This document shows positions 22,370-33,575 of a DNA stretch of 64,000 nucleotides, piece after piece. Both the position numbers and the translations under genes were made by a program. The first letter of the stretch is position 1; the number at the start of each line of letters is the position of its first letter. The stretch lies in contig RSEE01000014.1 in NCBI GenBank assembly GCA_003971905.1, positions 558,001 to 622,000 on the forward strand, read 5' to 3'. Source of the stretch: Moniliella sp. 'wahieum' (taxonomy: Eukaryota > Basidiomycota > Moniliellomycetes > Moniliellales > Moniliellaceae). The notes under the pieces are model-generated. The model worked only from the letters and a program-made list of their open reading frames with translations. It made no database searches and was not told where the DNA came from.

Positions 22370-23485
22370 GGCTTCGCTTTCCTGTCCCTATCGTTGTCTC
22401 AGCCGCTTGCATGGCCGGTACCGATCTTTCTCTCAAATGTGGCTCCTGCCCGCCCCCATTTACCTGTTCTGGCGGCGAGGCGATGAGCCGGGTAGGACAC
22501 TTGGCGCTCAAGGCCGCTTGCTGCCGAATCGTTGTATCTCCCATAACCCACCGCTCTCTTTCCTCTTTTCGGCTTAACAACTATATTTCCTCCCCCTCCT
22601 GCACATTTCTCGCCTCTACCGCACTTAGCTGCTTGTCCACGTGGGATATTTTAAGTGATGGAATCCATTGGAGAGCGGATTGCACTGGTGACGGAAGACG
22701 TGGGGACAGCGTCTCTTTGGCCTCAAATGGGACGGCCAAGTGATGAAAACTCAGACGAAAGAAGGTGATGAGATTGTTTATAGCGTTTATCTGCTCCGCC
22801 AGTTGCCCGTTGGACTTGGTGCATGTAGATACTCATCTTGACTGCGGAAAGAGGTTGGACTTACAAAAAACCACTTGCAGGTGCGATTTTGTCTACCAGG
22901 TTACAGCTACTAGTATATGAGTCCGAGGGTCCGAGTAGGGCAGAGCGATCCAACGAGTTAGTCAGGACTACAGGTGATCATTAAAGATGAGACACAGAAT
23001 GCTTTGAGTGGCTGTCTGAGTAAGTAGTTTAGTATGCCTTCTTCTCCACCTCATAAAATGTAGAGGGATTCCCGCAGTAATGGTTCGTCCATAATATGGC
23101 CTAGTGGATGGTGGTGGATGGTGGTGGATGGGAAAAGGTAGACCATTGTTTCTTGCTCCGTAAGAAATGGGGAGAAATCGACTCTTGGTAAATTAGGTGG
23201 AAGTTTGACGACTTGAATAAGGCAGCAGAGAATAACGAGAATAGCGAATGGACTATGTGGACAATCCGTCTCTCCAGGTTATGGAGGAGACGGTTTATGT
23301 GGGAACCCAAGCAGACATCTACTCAGTGCGTACTCAGTTATACTCACGTCTAACTAGACAGTCACTATTCAAACAGACTTTCTATATACTGAGATCAATG
23401 CTTTTCTGGGACAGCATAGGAAAAGGATGGGCCCGTTGGCAATACATTGGCGTATTGCAAGTGAGCTAGGGAAGCGAGTGTGGAC
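22370..23485. other. Convergent epsin/STT3 spacer
   Basis: This 1.1-kb spacer lies between two gene 3' ends. It is A+T-richer after 22740 and carries the decamer repeat listed separately. No coding signal or RNA gene is recognised. Confidence 0.5.
23105..23131 (+). repeat. Decamer TGGATGGTGG x2.7
   Basis: Perfect tandem copies of a 10-bp purine-rich unit lie in the epsin/STT3 spacer. No function is apparent. Confidence 0.8.
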
Positions 23486-25875
23486 TTAATTTTTGGCCTT
23501 GCCCTTACCCTTGGCCTTCTTTTTGGGCGGGACAACATGCTTGCGGCGCTTGCCCTTGTCGAAGTTGTTGGCCCAGACCAGGTCACGGCCAAGGGAGTCG
23601 GGCTTCTTGACTTGGTAAATGCGCACAATCCAATTCTCCGACGTGAACGCCTCGTCAAGAATATCGAGTTGCGGGCCCTTGGTAGCAGTGGCCGAACCAC
23701 GGACGCGGTCCATGCCGGGGCGTCCACCGAAGAGCTCGTTGAAGCGGTAGTAGCTCATCTTGTACATCAGCGAGTTCTTCATCGTGTCGGTCGCACCGTC
23801 GTCAATCCGGTACTGGCCGTCAGGGGTGAAGAAGTCTTGCTCACGGATCTCGTTGGGCCAAACGCCTTGAGCAATGCGGATCATCCACAGATACTTGTTG
23901 ATATCGTCGCCCGAAAAGCCGAGCAGCCCACCATAGATGATCAAGATGTAGTCCACATCGTGCTTGCGCAAGATGGGATACGCCTTGTGCTCCGGGCTGC
24001 TCATTGCCCGCCCGACTGTGGCGATGTGAGTGTTGTTCCACGTGTTGTTGTCCACCAGCGTTGGGCGGTCGGCCATGCCGGCAATTTGATAGCCATAATC
24101 CCACCAGCTCATCACCTTAGCGTCCGTCGGGGTGTTCTGGCGTAGCCAATAGTAGGCCTCACGGAAATCGTCAATGATGTGCTGGGAACCGTCGGGGTTA
24201 CGGCTAGCCAGCACAACCGAAGGCGAGCTGTAAGCTGTCGAGGTGACATACGTGCAGTGCAACACGAACATGAGCAGCAGCAACAACGTGTATCCCGACA
24301 CCAGCAAACGGCTGTCCAATCCGTAGATGCCTGTCATGTGCACCACCTTCTTGGCCGTCGCCACCGTCGAGCTAACCGTAGACGAAGCGAGTTCCTTAGC
24401 CTTGGCCGCGGCCGTGTTCTTGCCTTGGCCGTTTTAGGCTCCACCACCACAGGAGTAGAGGCAGGAGACTCATCATCTTCATCCTCGAGCGCCTCCTCAG
24501 TCGGTTCACGCGGATCCAGGTACACATCAAGCAAGGTACTCACTGCCACTGCGCCCGCAACGCAGACGATAGGAGTAAGCGTAAGCATAAGACGCACCAT
24601 GACCGAGGCAAAGTACGAGGCCAGAACACCGTAGATGATGACAAAGACGTGCTCGTCGCGCATCTCACGGAACAAAGGTAGACTCCCGCGGGAAGAGGAA
24701 AATGAGCATATGCAAGTCAAAGAAGAAGGCGGGCCAGGCGGGTGGCTGGTGTTCCGACACTGAAGCGATGATGGGGATGTGCTTCTTGGCGTAACCAGTG
24801 TCCCAAAGGGAGTAGAAGCGACCACCCCAAGGAGCTACATAACCCATGTAGGTCAACCCCACCAAAGCGGCGAAGGCCAATCCAAAGAAGCCGACCACGC
24901 CAACACGGAGCAGGATGCGGAATTCCCGCGAGGGGACATGCGAACGGACGAGCTCAACAAATGCAACGAGCTGGAGCAGGCCAAACACACCAAGTGCAGC
25001 CATGTGTTCAGAGGTCCGCACAGGAAGGAAGCCGACAAAGGGGACTTGCATGCTGGCCAGTGTACCGATTGTGTACCACGTGCTGTACGCCACATACAAC
25101 CGCCCACTGAAGCGGCCCATGACGAGAAGAACGAAGACGTGGAGAGGAATCATGTTGGTGATGAACACGTAGCCACCCCATGCGGCAACCATGTAGAAGT
25201 AGAAGAGAGCGCATAGAGCGCCCCACATCGCACTGCCTTCCTTCATGGCCTTGATCCACAAATAAAAGGTCATCATGAGCAAGAAAATGGCAATTGCTTC
25301 GTTGTCATACGAGCCAGCCACCGAGCGGGAGATATAGCCTGATATGACAACTAGGTGAGCTGGAAATTCAGGACACGGGGGAAGAAAACGTACCAGGAGC
25401 AATGCCAACGAAGACAGCAGCCAAGAGCCCGGCTGCATCGTCCTTCATGTGCTTGGTGAACATGTATGTTGCCCAGGCAGTCAGACCACTGAAAGCGGGA
25501 GCAAGCATAACACAGATGTTGCGAATGTCAACCGGGATGTTGAGAGCGTGCAAAACATTGTAAATGGTTCCACTGGTCACCATGAGGCCGGGGTAGACGG
25601 TTCCACCTGCAGCGCGACCGAGCGGGTACCAAGCAGTGGGGTCAAACCAGTTCCAGAAACGGTAGAAACCATCCTTAGCGAGCACCTTGGTGGCGCGGAA
25701 GTTGAACCAGGGATCAAACTCGTGGATAATGCTCTCGTGACGGACCACAGCGAAGAGGCGCGACGACACGGCGGCGCCGGCGATGGTGAGGATGATGACG
25801 AGACGCAGCAGCAGCGATACGTTGCGCCACACCCGGGCTGAGCGTGGGCAAGCGGTAGGCGTAACCGGTGCCCAT
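23486..25875 (-). CDS. STT3: Oligosaccharyltransferase catalytic subunit STT3
   Basis: STT3 transfers the lipid-linked glycan to Asn in the ER. Exons are 25394-25875 and 23486-25338, with a 55-bp GTACGT intron giving [15 protein letters not shown]. Multiple membrane segments cover the first two thirds. Key motifs: the first acidic motif in [30 protein letters not shown], the catalytic-site [16 protein letters not shown] and [11 protein letters not shown] Lys-rich tail ends the protein. At least four single-base slips are needed: near 25836 (before [11 protein letters not shown]), 24692 and 24670 (around [16 protein letters not shown]) and 24420 (before ELASSTVSS). All but the first are explained by one base missing from a run. 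About 780 residues. An essential gene, so sequence error is the simplest reading. Confidence 0.93.
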
Positions 25876-26406
25876 CGTGTCGGATGGTAGGACGAGCGGC
25901 AGAAGGTGGTGGTGGAGCGCACAGCAGGTCGCACCAGCCACCTCTCTTCTGCTGCCTGCCCTCGGTCCACCCCGCCCCGAATGTGCTACGTGGAGCACTG
26001 CTGGCAGTCAGCGCAGCGGAATTCGCGCTGCCACGTCCCAGCATCCAGGCATGATGCATGCATGATGCATGACACATGCCATTCCGCCCTCATCAGCTGA
26101 CCCGAGTCTGTCTCGCTACAAGTGCATTTTCATCACTGGCAAACTGTCCATGCCATACCCAACACCTGCCCGGACACCGGCTTGCTGGACGAGATATCCA
26201 TTTTGTCGAGGGCACGCACCAAGTGCACATAGAAGCATAGGAGAGCAGGCCCAGCAGTACCAAACCCAGGGACGACAGCTACAGCTGTCGCACAGCGACG
26301 CAGGATAGGTACAGAAAAGGACACACCTTGCTCCGCATAGGAGGATGAATGGGTCGACACGGAACGACAGGCCCAGCCATCCAGAAGAGGAGCCAACCAA
26401 GCTGGT
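25876..26406. promoter_or_regulatory. STT3 promoter region / RPS16 3' flank
   Basis: This 531-bp spacer lies upstream of STT3 (minus strand). It contains the doubled 11-mer listed separately. Nothing else is recognised. Confidence 0.45.
26049..26070 (+). repeat. 11-mer GCATGATGCAT x2
   Basis: Two exact tandem copies lie 174 bp upstream of the STT3 ATG. A single copy of the same 11-mer is at 9495-9505, in another spacer. Confidence 0.8.
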
Positions 26407-26898
26407 TTAACGGTACGACTTCTGGCGGCGGGCACGGGCACCCTTGCCGCCGAACTTCTTGGGCTCCATGCGGCGGGGGTCGGCGATAAGGAGGGTCCGG
26501 TCGTAGCTCACGAAAAGCTGGCGCAGCTCCAGGGCCGACGAAGCATCGTAGAACTTGGCGTAGTATGCCACAAGCGCCTTGGCGATGGCTTGGCGGATAG
26601 CGTACACCTGCGAGGTGTGGCCACCACCCGAGACGCGGACGCGGATGTCAACGGGGCTGCATAAAAAAATGTCAGTCGTTACAGTGGGTAACGTTAAAAA
26701 AGAGATAGAAAACGCACGCGAACTTGTCCTCCCCAACGATGAGGACCGGCTCGTAAGCTTCCAGCGGAGCACCTCGGGCTTCATGAGGTGAATGGGCTGG
26801 CCGTTGACACGGAGCAGACCCTTGCCAGCCTTGGCGTAGGCCACAGCCGTGGCGGTCTTCTTCTTGCCGAAGCACGAAACGGCTTGGGGGTTAGACAT
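26407..26898 (-). CDS. RPS16: 40S ribosomal protein S16 (uS9)
   Basis: This small-subunit protein has a C-terminal tail that reaches the P-site tRNA. Exons are 26718-26898 and 26407-26656 with a 61-bp GTGCGT intron. Conserved blocks: [73 protein letters not shown] and the basic tail [17 protein letters not shown]. One G is missing after LRWK (about 26759). Restoring the frame gives [14 protein letters not shown] before the intron. Read that way it has 143 residues, as in other eukaryotes. The start is the Met of [11 protein letters not shown]; an AG just upstream (TGGCAG|ATG) could be the acceptor of a leader intron. Confidence 0.95.
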   Translation of the reverse strand: MSNPQAVSCFGKKKTATAVAYAKAGKGLLRVNGQPIHLMKPEVLRWKLTSRSSSLGRTSSRAFSISFLTLPTVTTDIFLCSPVDIRVRVSGGGHTSQVYAIRQAIAKALVAYYAKFYDASSALELRQLFVSYDRTLLIADPRRMEPKKFGGKGARARRQKSYR

Positions 26899-27712
26899 CT
26901 GCCATAGACATTTGGTCAGTGCCGCGTTCGAGTGGGAAGCTGCCACCACCGCACTACCAGGACCCACACACCATCGCTCGGCAGGAAGGTGTTGCGAGCA
27001 AGATGTAACGTGTGGCATCCACCAGCGCGCAAGGATGGGCAAGCGGGTTAGGACTCGAGACTCACTTCGACGGTTGGTGTGGTTCCAAACAATCACGCTA
27101 GCCTGAATGGCGAGGTGGGCCAGGCGTCGCCAAAACGAAGGCCAGGAGAGCACAGTAGGCATGGCGCTAGTGTCTAAAAAACAGCCACCAAGAGGGGACT
27201 ACACTTCAGCTTTGCCGCAGCTCAACCCTACTATTCCGCCGTTTGGGGGTCGAGTAAAAATGCTTGGACTTGATCACGTGCGCCACACTGGGGTTGTTGA
27301 CGACGTCGACGCTACCTGGCCGTATGCATTGGCATCCAGCCACAGACATCAATGATAACAGGCGTCTACGCTCATTCCGACAGACGCTACCACAGCCTCA
27401 CGGCACTCACAACGTAGGCCCCCGAGGGCAGGGTAATGCAAATTGAACCTTCACCGGTCACAGGTCACCTAGCCTACCGCGCATCATTTATGTAGGACAG
27501 GTAGAGGGAGTCGTGCCTATGGAACAGCGGGGATAGCATGAAAAACATGCAATGGTGGCTAAACGATCAGCGCTGAAAGCGCGAATGGCCAGGGTAGGAA
27601 AGGTTACAAGGACACTCCGAGCCTTGCTCTCGGGCTAAAAGGAAAAATGGCCACGCCCTCCAACCCATGTCGGGCAGGTTTAGGCAGGAACCGAGTAAGC
27701 CGGGCGAACCGC
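26899..27712. promoter_or_regulatory. RPS16 promoter region / TEF1 3' flank
   Basis: This 814-bp spacer separates two highly expressed head-to-tail minus-strand genes. Short ORFs only. A possible RPS16 leader intron acceptor adjoins position 26898. Confidence 0.4.
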
Positions 27713-29171
27713 TTACTTCTTCTTGCCGGCCTTCTCAGCGGCCTTGGTGGTCTTGCCACCCTTGCCGGAGGTCTTCTCGACCGACTTGATGACACCGACA
27801 GCCACGGTCTGGCGCATGTCACGGACAGCGAAACGGCCGAGCGGGGGGTACTCGTTGAAGGCCTCAACGCACATGGGCTTGGTGGGGATCATCTTGACCA
27901 TGGCGGCGTCACCCGACTTGATGAACTTGGGGGTCTCCTCAATGGTCTTACCCGAACGACGGTCCATCTTGGTAAGGATGGAGTCGAACTTGCAAGCAAT
28001 GTGGGCCGTGTGGCAGTCAAGAACGGGCGAGTAGCCGTTCGAGATCTGGCCAGGGTGGTTCATGATGATGACCTGGGCGTTGAACGAGGCAGCCTCCATA
28101 GGGGGGTCGTTCTTAGAGTCACCAGCAACGTTGCCACGGCGGATGTCCTTGACCGAGACGTTCTTGACGTTGAAACCAACGTTGTCACCGGGGAGACCCT
28201 CGGGGAGCGACTCGTGGTGCATCTCGACGGACTTGACTTCAGTGGTCACGTTCGCGGGAGCGAAGGTAACGACCATGCCGGGCTTGATCACACCCGTCTC
28301 GACACGGCCGACGGGGACAGTGCCGATACCACCGATCTTGTACACGTCCTGCAGGGGAGACGCAGGGGCTTGTCGGTGGGGCGCGAGGGGGGTCAATGGC
28401 GTCAATGGCGTCAAGGAGGGTCTTGCCCGTGGCCTTGCCAGCCTTGGTCTCCTTCTCCCAACCCTTGTACCAGGGCATGTTGGTGGTGGCCTCAATCATG
28501 TTGTCACCGTTCCAGCCCGAGATGGGGACGAAGGGAACCGACTTGGGGTTGAAGCCGACCTTCTTGATGAAGGTCGAGGTCTCCTTGATGATCTCGTTGA
28601 AGCGGTCCTCCGAGTACTTGGTAGCGTCCATCTTGTTGACGGCAACAATGAGCTGGCGCACACCAAGGGTGAAGGCGAGCAGAGCGTGCTCACGGGTCTG
28701 GCCGTCCTTGGAGATACCAGCCTCGAACTCACCAGTGCCGGCGGCGATGATGAGAATGGCGCAGTCGGCCTGCGAGGTGCCCGTGATCATGTTCTTGATG
28801 AAGTCACGGTGGCCGGGGGCGTCAATGACAGTGACCTGGTACTTGGGGGTCTCGAACTTCCACAGGGCAATGTCGATGGTGATACCACGCTCACGCTCAG
28901 CCTTGAGCTTGTCGAGCACCCAGGCGTACTTGAACGAACCCTTGCCGAGCTCAGCAGCCTCCTTCTCGAACTTCTCAATGGTACGCTTGTCAATACCACC
29001 GCACTTGTAGATCAAGTGGCCGGTCGTGGTCGACTTGCCGGAGTCGACGTGGCCGATGACAACGACGTTAACGTGAAGCTGAAGGTGAGAGCGGTAGTTA
29101 GCATGCAGCTGAGAATGAAACAGAGGGGAAGGCGCGCGGCGCGGCGCGAGACGTACCTTTTCCTTACCCAT
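27713..29171 (-). CDS. TEF1: Translation elongation factor 1-alpha
   Basis: eEF1A brings aminoacyl-tRNA to the ribosome as a GTP complex. A 15-bp first exon (29157-29171, MGKEK) and a 78-bp GTACGT intron precede the main exon (27713-29078). Landmarks: P-loop [28 protein letters not shown], the domain 2 start around [15 protein letters not shown], and the C-terminal [10 protein letters not shown]. Two single-base losses near 28364 and 28385 (both in C/G runs) put the short PTDKPLRLP block in its own frame between the two halves. With both restored the protein has 460 residues, the normal size. It diverges from the hypothetical gene at 29548. Confidence 0.96.
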
Positions 29172-29547
29172 GATGAACGATGTGAGTACCGGTGGTGGTG
29201 GAGGGTGGCGAAGCCGGGGGACCGAGGCGCCTTTTTGATGCTGCCAAGCGGCAGGATTTTTTTTGTGTCTTCCGCAAGCACGAGCCAGTGTACTGCTTAT
29301 CGAACGGAAGGGTGGGCCGCCACGACACTGGGCAGGCGCCCCCTTGCTGGCGAAGATGTTGGCTGCCCTCCCGCCTGCCCTGCACCGCGCCTGTCATGCT
29401 GCAATTATGTAACCCAACACACAGGATGTTCTGCACGTGCACAGCGTGAGCAAAGGAAAGGTGAAATGTTGAAGCTCTTTACCCCACGTCTGCTGGCTCA
29501 CAGCGCCGAGCGAGCGCTCACAGCCACCATCCACCAGACCCAGATTT
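29172..29547. promoter_or_regulatory. TEF1 promoter region (divergent)
   Basis: This 376-bp spacer lies upstream of TEF1 on the minus strand and of the gene starting at 29548 on the plus strand. It contains a T-run (29258-29265). No gene is supported. Confidence 0.45.
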
Positions 29548-31156
29548 ATGCCACCCCCACGAGGACGAGGCGGATCCAACAGCTCCAACTGGCGCGCTCG
29601 AGCCGCCCCTGTTACTGGGAATGGAGGGAATGCATATCCTCCGCTGCGCACCAGCGGTGCGTCCAAGTATGCCCCATCCTCTCCGACTGTCCAATCCACT
29701 CGTCCCCATGGCCCAACAGCCCTCTCAGTATCTTCTTCCGATTCACCAGTTCCGTCGGCGCACGACAACAATGGTATGCGGCGACGCGATCCTCGATCCT
29801 CCCTGGGGGCCCCGGTTGACGTGATGCAGCTTTTGGCAAGCCCCAGTCGTGGACTTGACTCTGCGCTCACGATGAAGATGGCAAACAGTGCGCCTCCCGC
29901 CCATCCTCCTTTTCCCGCGACTGACACAGATCTATTTGTGATTGAGCAGACTCAGCCTAATGGACTCAGACACGCAAGATCAACTTCTAGTTTATATACA
30001 AGATCGCCTCCGTGCCCATGGCCAACGCCACCCGACCTCTTGCACAGAGACAGAAACGATCCAGCTGTTTCTATCTCCCTCTGAGAAGCCTCCATTGCCA
30101 TCAACAGCAGTTGATTCTCTCGAGCAAATTGGGCTTTTGCTAAGGAAACTGCGTGAGTCGTGCACTGCTTCAAAGCGAGCGTATTATGTGCCGCTGGAGG
30201 GGCAAAAGAAGGGCATATTGCACAGCTTGGTCCTATACACCTACATTCTCTCCGCCTTGATTTCCCTAGCGGTGTGGAACGTTCCAATGCTTCAAACATC
30301 CTTGGAAAATGTCCTTGATCTTCTCCTCCCTGTCTGTGAGGATTCATTCGCTCCTCTTTCGAACTCGGAGCAACGACAACTGCAGAAGGACGTGCAGTGT
30401 ATGCTGGGCCTCAAGGAGCCATTGGTCAACTCCATTGCACCCTTTGACTCCCCTGCCAAATTGGCTGATTGGGCGGCGAGTCTCAAAGTTCTTCTGAGTG
30501 CAGTTTCTCTTGTCGGGTCATCTACCGGTGCTGTAGGCCGACTGGCCAAAGGAAGCCGAGTGGACCAGCTGAAGACATTGGCCTTCTGGCGGTCCACTCT
30601 TCCCGATCCTCACTGGGTTTTGGTGATTGAACCAGTGGCGCGAGCCATTCGTGCAGGTGACCCCCTTCGGCTCGCTGCTCAAGTCCGTGCGCCACCCTTA
30701 TGCACTAGCTTGGCCCATGCCTCCATGCTCCACCATGTTCTTCTTCCCCTTCAGTCTATCTCCTGGACCGTACTGCAGCGCGCCTACGTCACTGTTCCTC
30801 TACCCCGACGAATGATGGGGCGTGAATCCCGTGGGCCTGGTTGGGTCGACCGAGCACTATTCATCACGCCCGACAAAGAGCCCGATCTGCTCCCAATCTT
30901 TCTCCAATCCATGTCCCCAAAACGGTTGCAACCGGACCGGGAACAGCGAAGCTCCCCCTTTCCACTCTCCCTTCGAAGCCTCCCTTTCTGGGGTTTGGGA
31001 CACTCAACAACGTCTGTCCCTTATTCGTGTAGGGCAAGCCACCCACCTCGAACCCGAGCAATGGAGCAAGGGAGAAGAGATGGTACTCTCACTTCGGATT
31101 CGCTGAGGCGCATTCTGCATCTGCCAATCTCTATCCTGGCAGTCCTACGATACTAG
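29548..31156 (+). CDS. Hypothetical helical protein, divergent from TEF1
   Basis: Not identified. The N-terminus (MPPPRGRGGSNSSNWRAR) is Gly/Ser/Pro-rich and ends in VMQLLASPSRGLDSALTM. A probable 62-bp intron (29888-29949, GTGCGC...CAG) leads into an alpha-helical region rich in Leu: DTQDQLLVYIQDRLRAHG, SLEQIGLLLRKLRESC, MLQTSLENVLDLLLPVC and PHWVLVIEPVARAIRAGDP. An adjacent frame then supplies FGSLLKSVRHPYALAWPM before the first frame resumes at SWTVLQRAYVTV. The pattern of stacked helices with conserved-looking Arg/Leu faces recalls PCI- or SAC3-type repeats, but I cannot assign it. At least two frame slips are needed, and the end (31156) is uncertain. The gene is probably real because coding-like sequence persists across frames. 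Confidence 0.55.
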
Positions 31157-31884
31157 GGTGTCGGAGCCAAGCAGTGCACATGAAGCGTACGAGGCCCTGC
31201 CGAACCTTGTTTGGGGACACAGCGTTTGGAGTTGTGGTTTCTGGCATACAATGCAGAAGTCCTTTTTAGGAACAAAAGGATTGGGTTGCAGTGCGGTCAC
31301 AGCTGCTATTGAATGGTGGTGTATACACATAATGTCCGTCCATGGTTTGTAAATGTGGTAGTGGGGTGCCAGTTGGTCCAACTTAGTATAGATGTCTTCC
31401 ACCTCGTTGCGATAACGAGGGATGAAGACACAGGGAACTACCCCGCGAGGCCTGCTTCAAACATCTTGAGTACCTGGAGCGTGCAGGCTAAGGAACTCGC
31501 TTCAAAACGATGCATTTCATGCAGCGTTAGTTCCACGGCGTTGTTAGCCCAAGTCCAACTATGCCTTCCACTATACCGAACCAGACTGCGGGGCCCGCCT
31601 AATACTGGAAATGGCAGTGCAGAATATGCAATACGGGATACCACTCTCTCTATACACGACCGCTGGCCGAGTCTTGATGGAATCGGAATGGGTACAAGGC
31701 CCTTGGATGTGATGGAGCGCGGCAGATCGTCTGGTCAAAAACTCCTCATATGCCATGTGACAACGGACGATAAACGAAGATATGATCAACTTCAAGCGAT
31801 CTGGATTATAAACGTGACCACGGGGAAATGTGGTTGTGTATGCGATGAGGGGAATACATCGTTAGCCCACGCACTTCTGTTCTG
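31157..31884. other. Convergent spacer, no supported gene
   Basis: This 728-bp spacer lies between the 3' ends of the hypothetical gene and importin alpha. A 219-residue plus-strand frame (31313-31972) crosses it and overlaps the importin 3' end; it has no recognisable content and is probably chance. Confidence 0.4.
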
Positions 31885-33575
31885 TCAGGTTAGCTTGAAC
31901 AGCTTAGGCGCCCCCTGGTCGTGCAAAGCCAGTTCAGAAAAGGCATCAGCCATCACGTCGTCTTTCGTTTGAGAGAAATAGTGCTCCATGATAGAGAACG
32001 CCGCCTGAGAAATGTCGTGATTCTCATGGCTTTGCAGACGTTGAATAGTTGCCGCCCCTCCAGCCTCTTCGACCTGAAGCGCATAAATGTTGACGGCCCC
32101 GGCCCCGGCATTTTCTTGTCCAATTCGCCAACACGGAGAATACTGTCGATTCCTCCAAGCGTATAAATGTTGGGCTCGACCTTCAACATATCGCATATGG
32201 GCTTGATGCAACCTTGGTGCACAAGGTAACGAGTCTGGGCCTTGCTCCATCACGTTCGCCGCGGCGTTGGTCAAGACGTAGCAAGCCTGCTTGAAGATGT
32301 CGGGATGGGCCGATTTGAGAAGTTTGATCAATGGCGGGATGATGCCAGCGTCGATGACTGCTTGAGCTTGATGGGAGGGGCCAGCGGCGATGTTCGAGAT
32401 GGTCCAGCAGGCATCTTTTATGATTCCATCCTTCGGCGAGGATAGGAGGGCAAGGAGAGGGGTAAGCGCCCCGGATGCCACAACCCTGGGTCTGCACGTT
32501 TGAACCCACGGTAAGGTTGCCGACCGAGTATAGAGCAGAACGCTGGACTGCTTCCGAATCGACGGCCAGCAATTCAACCAAACGAGGAACAATTCCCGAC
32601 TCGATCACAGCTTGGGTGCCGAGTGAGGGATGTGAGCCGGCAGACAGGTAGGCGACTGCCCAGCAGGTATCAATTAGAATCTCCTCATCGGTTGAGTGAA
32701 TGAGCTTGGCTAGCACGGGCAAAGCCGGAGCGACCAGCTCCCAGGCAGGGGGAGGTCCGTTGCCACCACAAACGTTGTGCAGCGTCCAAGCAACGTTTCT
32801 CAGCAAACTTATCTTTTGGTTCTCGTTGAAAAGGGAAAGAAGTGGAACCATGGCACCTTCGTTGAGGAACAAGTCGCGGCGTGCAATGCTCCCACCAGCG
32901 ATATTACCTAGGGCCCAAACTGCTTCTTCCTGTATGTCGATGTTGGGTGACCTGAGCAGCTTGATAAAGGCTGGAACGGCGCCAGCCATGGCGACCGCTT
33001 CGATGTTGTACTGTGATTCCCCCGAGGCAATACTGGTCAAGAACCATGCTGCCTCGAACTGAATTGCCTCACTGTTGCTTGCTAGGCACTGAACAAAGCG
33101 AGGAGGAGGTCCGCATAAATCACATCCTCAATAAAAATCTCCGGGCTATCCCCCTTATTGTATAGAAGGTTACGAAACTGCGTCGTAGCTTCCAGCTGGT
33201 CCCGCTCGCTTTCCGACATGAGTTTGGCCACCAACTGGGGCGGGAAATCCTGATGTTGCGCAGAGCACTGTCAGCACGGTGAATTCGGCTAGAGGCACAA
33301 CATAGCTCGACCAGTGGCAAAACACGCACCAATTCGTCTTCAGAGTGATATCCACTGGACACATCTTCGTCATTGGACACGTTATCCGTTTCTTCATTTG
33401 TACGTGTAGTGTTGGGGGCGGGAAACAGCTGGCGGTACAAGTGGTTGCTTGCGAGGCGTTTCTGGTGGCGGATTCGAGCCTGCTGGTCTTCGCGGCAGTG
33501 GATATCATCTCCCTGAAGGATGCAATCGCTCTTGTACGACTCCAGTCGTCCGGTGTTGTGCTCAGGTTGGAACAT
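31885..33575 (-). CDS. SRP1: Importin subunit alpha (karyopherin alpha)
   Basis: Importin alpha binds classical NLS cargo through armadillo repeats and docks on importin beta. Exons are 33330-33575 and 31885-33249 with an 80-bp GTGCGT intron. Residues 1 to about 80 hold an IBB-like basic stretch (RIRHQKRLASNHLYRQLF). The arm repeats follow: QFEAAWFLTSIASGES, EEAVWALGNIAGGS, LLRNVAWTLHNVCGGNGPPP, DTCWAVAYLSAGSHPS, RSALYSVGNLTVGSN, KDACWTISNIAAGPS and KQACYVLTNAAANV. These include the Trp-xxx-Asn ladder that grips NLS lysines. Frame slips near 33101, 32487, 32232 and 32095 interrupt literal translation, and YLVHQGCIKPICDML is recovered in another frame. About 537 residues. Confidence 0.93.

Noticed and set aside
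28062-29819. 585-residue plus-strand ORF opposite TEF1
   Set aside because: Antisense shadow of a strongly codon-biased gene; TEF1 on the minus strand is certain.
31313-31972. 219-residue plus-strand ORF as a gene
   Set aside because: It overlaps the importin alpha 3' end, has no recognisable motif, and its composition is uneven.
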